A stretch of DNA of 19,188 nt, taken from assembly GCA_030424955.1 (NCBI GenBank), contig JAUHVS010000028.1:1-19188 (forward strand). The letters are read 5' to 3'. Position 1 is the stretch's first letter; each line of letters begins with the position of its first letter. Origin of the DNA: a bacterium. Its GTDB lineage: Bacteria > Myxococcota_A > Bradymonadia > UBA7976 > UBA1532. The notes under the pieces were generated by a model that worked only from the letters and a program-made list of their open reading frames with translations, did no database searches and was not told the origin of the DNA. This document shows, piece by piece, positions 14,315 through 19,188 of the stretch. A program made the position numbers and the translations under genes.

Positions 14315-15064
14315 CTACTCGAGGGTGCGGGGCACGACCCGGTACAGCTCGGCGGGGCGGTGGCCCACGGCGCGCTCGCGCTTGCCGGTGGGGGCCAGCT
14401 CGCCCGTGGCCAGCATGCGGCGGCGGAAGGAGTCCTTGTTGAGGGTGCGCCCGAGGATGGTCTCGTGCACCGCCTGCAGGGCGCGCAGCGGGAACTCCTC
14501 GGGCAGCAGCTCGTAGCCGATGGGCGCGTAGTTGAGCTTGCCGCGCATGCGCTTGACCACCAGCCCCAGGATCTGGTCGTGGTCGAAGGCCAGGGCCCGG
14601 GGTGAGTCGTCCCCCGCCGACACCGACACGGGCCCGCCGGCCTCGCCGGCCCAGGGCACGGTCAGCCGCCCGAGCTGCAGGCCCTTCGCCTGGGCGCGCT
14701 CGAACCGCGCCCGGTCCACCAGGGCGTAGTACGCCACGGTGATGATGCGCATGCGCGGATCGCGGCCGGGCGTGCCGAAGGTGTAGAGCTGCTCGACGAA
14801 CACGTCGTCGAGGTGGGCCTTCTCGCGCAGCACCCGCTCGGCGGCGTCCTGCAGGCCCTCGTCGATACCCACGAAGCCACCGGGCAGGCCCCAGCGCCCC
14901 TGGTACGGCGGCGCCGGCCGCTCGATGAGCAGGGCGTGCAGGGCGCCGTCGAAGGCGCTGACCAGCGCCACGTCCACGGCCACCGACGGGCGCTCGAACG
15001 CGTGGGGATCGTAGCTGGCCAGAAATTCGGCGTCGCGGGGATCTGGACCCTCGGGGGACGTCAC
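14315..15064 (-). CDS. NrtR-like transcriptional regulator (degenerate Nudix domain plus winged helix)
   Basis: The product has 249 residues. A Nudix fold (about 25-150) is followed by the winged-helix end of the NrtR family (about 155-249): FDHDQILGLVVKRMRGKLNY, then FPLRALQAVHETILGRTLNKDSFRRRML. NrtR proteins use the Nudix domain to sense ADP-ribose-type ligands and repress NAD genes; relatives in Bacteroidetes control arabinose or xylose use. The Nudix box starts at Gly63 and keeps Glu69, Arg77 and Glu81 but has Val78, Lys82 and His84 where the consensus has Glu, Glu and Gly, so hydrolysis is probably lost and sensing kept. The GTG at 15064 has GAGGAG 5 nt upstream; an upstream ATG at 15127 adds unlikely residues. 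No NAD gene is nearby; the downstream neighbour is the GH1 lipoprotein. Confidence 0.85.
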   Translation of the reverse strand: MTSPEGPDPRDAEFLASYDPHAFERPSVAVDVALVSAFDGALHALLIERPAPPYQGRWGLPGGFVGIDEGLQDAAERVLREKAHLDDVFVEQLYTFGTPGRDPRMRIITVAYYALVDRARFERAQAKGLQLGRLTVPWAGEAGGPVSVSAGDDSPRALAFDHDQILGLVVKRMRGKLNYAPIGYELLPEEFPLRALQAVHETILGRTLNKDSFRRRMLATGELAPTGKRERAVGHRPAELYRVVPRTLE

Positions 15065-15128
15065 GGCGGCTCCTCGACCAAGACTGGCCGAGCAGAATAC
15101 GCAGGCAGGCCCTGGCCCGCCACCCACC

Positions 15129-15149
15129 TTGTCGGCAAGCTGCCGTCAA
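15129..15149. promoter_or_regulatory. 21-bp palindrome, candidate operator of the NrtR-like regulator
   Basis: Half-sites TTGTCGGCA (15129-15137) and TGCCGTCAA (15141-15149) are complementary at 8 of 9 positions around a central AGC; the single mismatch is the pair 15132/15146. It lies 65-85 bp upstream of the regulator start and inside the gap shared with the lamin-tail gene. On the minus strand its outer arm reads TTGACG, which could double as a -35 element, although no good -10 follows at normal spacing. Confidence 0.45.
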
Positions 15150-15201
15150 CTCAGCGGATTCTCCGCGCCGTCGCGGCACCGATCCGTCACCTGGGCGTCG
15201 A

Positions 15202-15230
15202 TTGACTCCCCCCTTCACCCTCACGAGAAT
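15202..15230 (+). promoter_or_regulatory. Sigma-70-like promoter of the lamin-tail lipoprotein
   Basis: TTGACT (15202-15207, 5 of 6) and GAGAAT (15225-15230, 4 of 6) are 17 nt apart. A start near 15237 gives a leader of about 60 nt to the ATG at 15298. The candidate operator lies 53 bp upstream of the -35. Confidence 0.45.
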
Positions 15231-15248
15231 GCCGCCGAATGCGGCCAT

Positions 15249-15267
15249 CGGTGCATCGGCAGCACCG
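15249..15267 (+). promoter_or_regulatory. Leader hairpin of the lamin-tail lipoprotein
   Basis: CGGTGC (15249-15254) and GCACCG (15262-15267) form a 6-bp stem with a 7-nt loop inside the predicted 5' leader. A shorter stem, GCCGC/GCGGC, lies just before it at 15231-15245. Neither includes the GGAG ribosome site at 15289-15292. Random occurrence is possible in DNA this GC-rich. Confidence 0.25.
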
Positions 15268-15297
15268 TGGTCCCCTTGGCACACTCGTGGAGACGTG

Positions 15298-18200
15298 ATG
15301 ACCAACCCCCCCTCCTTGAAGCGACCGTGGCGGCAGGCCGCGTGGTGGCTGAGCGTCGCGCTGGCGTTCAGCGCCTGCGACGACGGCGAGAACAACACCG
15401 GTGACAGCGACGGCGGGGGCGGCTCGACCGCAGACGCCCTGCCCGTCATGGACATGGGCCGCGACGCCGCCGGTGGGGCCGGCGGCGCAGGCGGCATGGG
15501 CGGCGCTGGCGGTGTGGGGGGCATCGGCGGCGAAGGCGGCGCCGGCGGCATGGGCGGCATGGGCGGTACCGGGGGCGTGGGGGGCGCGCCCGACTGCACC
15601 GTCGATGACGACTGCGCCGTGGACTCGGCCTGCATCGCCGCGGCCTGCGTCGAGGGCGCCTGCGTCCTGACGCCCATCGAGGGCTGCTGCGACGACGACG
15701 GCGACTGCGGCGAGGGGGGCGTCTGCATCACCGATCTGGCGGTCTGCGCAGACGCCGTGGCGCCCGGCGCCCTGGTGATCACCGAGCTGATGATCGATCC
15801 CGCGGAGCGTGCCGACGCCGACGGCGAGTGGATCGAGCTCTACAACCCGGGCGACGCGCCCGTGGTGCTCAACGGGCTGACCCTGGCGGGCGGCGAGGGG
15901 GAGGCCCACCGCATCCGCGGCGCGGGCCCGATCACCGTCGACGCCGGCGCCTGGTTCCTGCTGGCGCGGGCGGCCGACGCCGCCGCGCCCATCCCGGCCG
16001 GCTACCTCTACAGCGACGTGGATCTCGACAACGCGGGTGACCGCGTGGCGGTGCTCGACGCCTTCGGCGCGGTCATCGACGAGGTCATCTACGACGGCGA
16101 GTGGCCTATCGCCACGGGCGCGGCCCTGAGCCTCGACGAGGGCGCCTGGGCCGCCGACGCCAACGACGGCGCGGCCGCCTGGTGCCCGGCCGTCCCCAGC
16201 TGGGGCGGCGAGGATCGCGGCACCCCCGGGGCGGCCAACCCGGCCTGCCCGCGGCCCGAGCCCATCGACTGGTGCCGGCTGCAGTGGCCCCTGGACGCCG
16301 AGGTGGTCAGCGGCGCCGAGATCACCGCCTACGGGCGCGTGTTCGAGGCCGGCGTGACCGATCGCACCGACGCCACCGACGTGGATCCCCAGCTGCGCGC
16401 GCAGTTCGGCGTGGGCCCCGACGGCAGCGAGCCCGCTGACAACGCCGCGTGGACCTGGGCGGACGCCGAGGCCAACGCGGGCTGGGACGCCGCCGAGAGC
16501 GGCGAGCCGGGCAACGACGAGTACCAGATCACCCTCAACGCGCCGGGCGCCGGCGTGTACGACCACGCCTTCCGCTTCAGCGCCGACGGCGGCCAGAGTT
16601 GGACCTACTGCGACCGGCAGATCGACGGCAGCGACGGCGCGGCGGACGGCTACCAGGTGGCCAACGCCGGCTCGCTGACGGTCACCCCGGGGCCCTGCGA
16701 CGACGACCCGTGCGTCGAGCCCTCGCCGCCGCGCTGCGACGGCAACGACCTGGTCAGCTACGCGGCCGTGGGCGAGTGCACGCCCACCGCTGAGGGGGGC
16801 TTCACCTGCGAGTACCCCGAGGCCAACCGCGAGGCCTGCGCCGACGCCGGCCAGGTGTGCGCCGAGGGCGCCTGCGCCGCGCCGGAGCCCCTGGCCGCCC
16901 CGGGCGAGGTGATCTTCACCGAGATCCTGTACGACCCGCACGGCGTGCTCATCGAGGACAACTCGGAGTGGTTCGAGGTGCACAACGTCACCGACGGGCC
17001 GCGCCGCCTCGACGGCTGCACCCTGGTGGACAGCACCCCCGCCAACGCCGAGATCGTCGGCCGCCTGGCCATCCCGGCCGGCGGCTACGCGGTGTTCGTG
17101 CGCAGCGCCGATCAGGCGATCAACGGCGGCATCGAGGCCGACGCCACCTTCGGCTTCGCGCTGAACAACAGCGGCGACACCCTCAGCCTCACCTGCGACG
17201 GGCAGCTGGTGGATCAGGTGATCTACACCGACGCCGAGCCCTTCCCGGTCAACGCGCGGCAGCAGTCGATCCAGCTCAACCCCGAGACGCTCACGGGCGA
17301 CGCCAACGACGACGGCGCCGCCTGGTGCTTCGGTGAGCCCGTGTACTACGAGGACGCCCTGGACGAGGCCGACAACCACCGCGGCACCCCCGGCCAGGCC
17401 AACCCGCCGTGCCCCATCATCGACGTCACCGTCGACTGGTGCCGCCTGCAGTCGCCCCTGGACCTCGAGGCCCCCGCCGCCACGCCGCTGACGGTGTTCG
17501 GCCGCGTGTTTGAGGCCGGCATCACCGATCGCAGCGAGGGCACCGACGCCGACGAGGGCCTGATGGTCGAGGTGGGTGTCGGCCCCGACGGCAGCGATCC
17601 CGCCGCCGACTGCGTGCCCGGCGACGGCGTGCTGTGCTGGGTGTGGACCCCCGCCGTGGCCAACCCCGCGTGGCAGGACGCCGCCGAGCCCGGCAACGAC
17701 GAGTACCAGGGCACCTTCAACGTGCCCGCCCCCGGCCCCTACGACTTCGCCGTGCGCGCCACCCGCGACGGTGGGGCCACCTGGCTCTACTGCGACCGCG
17801 CGGCGGGCGACGGCGCCGACGGCGCCGAGGACGGCTACAGCCCCGACAACGCCGGGCAGCTCACCAGCACGCCCAGCCCCTGCGAGATCGAGGCCTGCGA
17901 CGTGCCCCCGGCCGCCGAGTGCGACGCGGACGGCGTGACCCGCGTGACCTACGTGGCCCCCGGCGCCTGCAGCGTCGAGGGCGTGGACGCGGTGTGCACC
18001 TACAACACCGAGACGCTGGACTGCAGCCTCACCGGCGGCACCTGCGAGGCCGGGGCCTGCGTGGGCGGCGCCCGCGCGCCGGCCGCTGGCGAGGTGATCT
18101 TCACCGAGTTCCTGCCCGATCCGCACGATCCGCTGGCCGACGCCACCGCCGAGTGGCTCGAGGTGCTCAACACCACCGACAGCGACCTGGATCTGACCGG

Positions 18201-19188
18201 CTGCGTGCTGGTGGACGGCACCGCGGCCAACGCTGAGATCCTGCCCCTGCTGGTGCTGGCCGCCGGCGAGCGCGCGGTGTTCGCCAACAGCGACGACGCG
18301 GCCCTCAACGGCGGGCTGCCCGCGCCGGCCTACCTGTTCAGCTTCGGCCTGAACAACGGCGGCGATCAGCTCAGCCTGACCTGCGGCGACGTGGTGGTGG
18401 ACGCCATCGACTACGCGGCCGATCCCTTCCCGACCCCTGAGCGCCGCGCCTCGGTGCAGCGCGACGCCGCCGGCCGCTGGTGTGTGGCCACCGACGTGTA
18501 CTTCGGCGAGGCCGACGGCGCGCACCTGGGCACGCCCGGCGCCGAGAACCCGGCCTGCCCGGGCGTGGCCCGCTGCACCCTGCAGTGGCCGCCGCAGATC
18601 GACGGCGCCCCGGGCGACCTCGAGACCGTCTATGGGCGGGTGGTGGTGCCCGGCATCACCGACCAGAACGCGGCGGGCAACGACCTCGACGACCGCGTGA
18701 TGGGGCGCCTGGTGGTGGGCCCCGTGGCCGATCCGCTGAGCGCGGACGCCCTGCGCATCGCCGCCGAGCCCAACCCGGGCTGGGCGGGCGAAGATCCGGC
18801 CGCCGATGAGTACCAGGTGGCCTTGGCGCTGCCGGCGCCCGGCCTGTACGCCTACGCCTTCGAGTTCAGCGCCGACCGCGGCCGCACCTGGCTGGCCTGC
18901 GATCTGGACGGCGGCGAGAACGGCTTCCAGGTCGAGCAGGCGGGCCAGCTCGCCAGCCGCGCTGCGGGCGACGCCTGCGATCCCAACCCCTGCGACGCGC
19001 CGCCGGCGGCCGAGTGTGACGCCGAGACCGGCGAGCGCATCCGCTACGCCGCGCTGGGCGACTGCGTGGACGAGGGCGGCGTGCCCGCGTGCACCTACGC
19101 CCCGGCCCGCGAGGCCTGTGGCGCCGACGAGATCTGCCTGGGCGGCGCCTGCGTGCCCGCCGGGGCCCGCGCGCCCCTCGCCGGCGAG
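15298..19188 (+). CDS. Multi-domain lipoprotein with repeated lamin-tail, beta-sandwich and cysteine modules (cut by right edge)
   Basis: The frame is open from the ATG at 15298 to the end, 1,297 codons with no stop. GGAG lies 5 nt upstream of the ATG. The signal has basic residues (8, 9, 12), a hydrophobic stretch and a loose lipobox FSAC (Cys27, then Asp). Residues 59-96 are a Gly-Gly-X linker, and about 97-156 form a small cysteine module. Three cassettes follow. Each starts with a lamin-tail domain (VITELMIDP...GEWIELYNP at 157; EVIFTEILYDPH at about 537; EVIFTEFLPDPH at about 931) ending in GTPGxxNPxCP. Next is a beta-sandwich-like module with WCRLQ, YGRV, GVGPDGS, NDEYQ and TWxYCD motifs, then a Cys-rich module. 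A fourth cassette begins at the edge. Lamin-tail domains in bacteria are found on secreted or surface proteins and may bind polymers or act as spacers. The function is unknown; an adhesive or matrix role is inference. Confidence 0.9.
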   Translation, partial: MTNPPSLKRPWRQAAWWLSVALAFSACDDGENNTGDSDGGGGSTADALPVMDMGRDAAGGAGGAGGMGGAGGVGGIGGEGGAGGMGGMGGTGGVGGAPDCTVDDDCAVDSACIAAACVEGACVLTPIEGCCDDDGDCGEGGVCITDLAVCADAVAPGALVITELMIDPAERADADGEWIELYNPGDAPVVLNGLTLAGGEGEAHRIRGAGPITVDAGAWFLLARAADAAAPIPAGYLYSDVDLDNAGDRVAVLDAFGAVIDEVIYDGEWPIATGAALSLDEGAWAADANDGAAAWCPAVPSWGGEDRGTPGAANPACPRPEPIDWCRLQWPLDAEVVSGAEITAYGRVFEAGVTDRTDATDVDPQLRAQFGVGPDGSEPADNAAWTWADAEANAGWDAAESGEPGNDEYQITLNAPGAGVYDHAFRFSADGGQSWTYCDRQIDGSDGAADGYQVANAGSLTVTPGPCDDDPCVEPSPPRCDGNDLVSYAAVGECTPTAEGGFTCEYPEANREACADAGQVCAEGACAAPEPLAAPGEVIFTEILYDPHGVLIEDNSEWFEVHNVTDGPRRLDGCTLVDSTPANAEIVGRLAIPAGGYAVFVRSADQAINGGIEADATFGFALNNSGDTLSLTCDGQLVDQVIYTDAEPFPVNARQQSIQLNPETLTGDANDDGAAWCFGEPVYYEDALDEADNHRGTPGQANPPCPIIDVTVDWCRLQSPLDLEAPAATPLTVFGRVFEAGITDRSEGTDADEGLMVEVGVGPDGSDPAADCVPGDGVLCWVWTPAVANPAWQDAAEPGNDEYQGTFNVPAPGPYDFAVRATRDGGATWLYCDRAAGDGADGAEDGYSPDNAGQLTSTPSPCEIEACDVPPAAECDADGVTRVTYVAPGACSVEGVDAVCTYNTETLDCSLTGGTCEAGACVGGARAPAAGEVIFTEFLPDPHDPLADATAEWLEVLNTTDSDLDLTGCVLVDGTAANAEILPLLVLAAGERAVFANSDDAALNGGLPAPAYLFSFGLNNGGDQLSLTCGDVVVDAIDYAADPFPTPERRASVQRDAAGRWCVATDVYFGEADGAHLGTPGAENPACPGVARCTLQWPPQIDGAPGDLETVYGRVVVPGITDQNAAGNDLDDRVMGRLVVGPVADPLSADALRIAAEPNPGWAGEDPAADEYQVALALPAPGLYAYAFEFSADRGRTWLACDLDGGENGFQVEQAGQLASRAAGDACDPNPCDAPPAAECDAETGERIRYAALGDCVDEGGVPACTYAPAREACGADEICLGGACVPAGARAPLAGE
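15472..15585 (+). repeat. Gly-Gly-X linker repeat (coding)
   Basis: Thirty-eight codons encode 13 Gly-Gly pairs separated by single residues (A, A, M, A, V, I, E, A, M, M, T, V). This is a flexible spacer between the lipid anchor and the folded modules. A similar Gly-rich run lies at the left edge (about 1-57, minus strand) in the other lipoprotein. The 9-bp DNA periodicity makes the tract prone to slippage in whole codons. Confidence 0.85.
15766..19188 (+). repeat. Three-and-a-start copies of a lamin-tail/beta-sandwich/cysteine cassette (coding)
   Basis: Lamin-tail domains begin near 15766, 16905 and 18087, with a fourth opening at about 19177. The unit length is therefore roughly 1.09-1.19 kb. 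Within each copy the order is fixed: lamin-tail (about 160-175 residues), beta-sandwich-like module (about 140-150), Cys-rich linker (about 60-70). Copies 2 and 3 begin with the same GAGGTGATCTTCACCGAG block (16906 and 18088). Confidence 0.8.

Noticed and set aside
12457..14442. A 661-codon plus-strand open frame opposite the GH1 gene
   Set aside because: The minus strand has intact GH1 catalytic motifs; the plus reading is a shadow.
15274..15290. TTGGCAC resembling the -24 half of a sigma-54 promoter
   Set aside because: The required TTGCA-like -12 element is absent at the right spacing (the sequence there is TGGAG), and a good sigma-70-like promoter lies at 15202-15230.
15187..18525. A 1,112-codon minus-strand open frame opposite the lamin-tail gene
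   Set aside because: It is low-complexity Val/Ala/Gly/His without recognisable domains. The plus strand reads clear lamin-tail domains in one frame through the same DNA.
1..19188. Defence island, phage or mobile element
   Set aside because: No transposase, integrase, nuclease/toxin pair, terminal repeats or compositional break was seen. The repeats present are protein-coding.

Overview
The window is very GC-rich, densely coding bacterial DNA. Its secreted proteins are of a kind common in Myxococcota and relatives such as Bradymonadia: lipoproteins with Gly-Gly-X linkers, lamin-tail domains, MopE-type DNDCDG motifs and long arrays of NGxETDxDCGG cysteine modules. The phylum is an inference from protein style; there is no rRNA or tRNA gene to settle it. 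No CRISPR array, transposase, phage gene or attachment site was seen.

Layout. At 1-226 (minus) is the N-terminus of a lipoprotein that runs off the left edge, with a good sigma-70-like promoter. It is divergent from a class I SAM methyltransferase (409-1218, plus), which converges on a long minus-strand run. In transcription order that run is a HAD hydrolase (4789-4175), an ECF sigma factor whose likely TTG start overlaps the HAD stop, thioredoxin, a DUF302 protein, and a MATE exporter ending at 1240. Divergent from the HAD gene, only 13 bp away, is a ribonuclease Z-like metallo-beta-lactamase-fold enzyme (4803-5657, plus) that may be translated from a leaderless message.

The centre (5719-12476, minus) is one 1,986-residue cysteine-rich lipoprotein, with a smaller exported, membrane-anchored protein coupled to it through a TGATG stop/start overlap. 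Upstream lie a GH1 glycosidase lipoprotein (12574-14229, minus) and an NrtR-like Nudix/winged-helix regulator (14315-15064, minus). The regulator's Nudix box is degenerate. A 21-bp near-perfect palindrome lies upstream of it, in the intergenic region it shares with a divergent gene.

That divergent gene (15298 to the right edge, plus, still open) encodes a lipoprotein. It has a Gly-Gly-X linker and then at least three copies of a roughly 1.1-1.2 kb cassette: lamin-tail domain, beta-sandwich-like module, cysteine module.

How they fit together (inference): the window has an envelope side (four predicted lipoproteins, one membrane-anchored partner, a MATE pump) and a cytoplasmic redox/regulatory side (ECF sigma, thioredoxin, DUF302). 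The NrtR-like protein is placed to control itself, the glycosidase and possibly the lamin-tail lipoprotein, perhaps in response to a sugar- or nucleotide-derived ligand. No defence system or mobile element is supported. The least conventional parts are the two repeat lipoproteins, the regulator/operator arrangement, and the compact HAD-sigma/RNase Z-like divergent locus.
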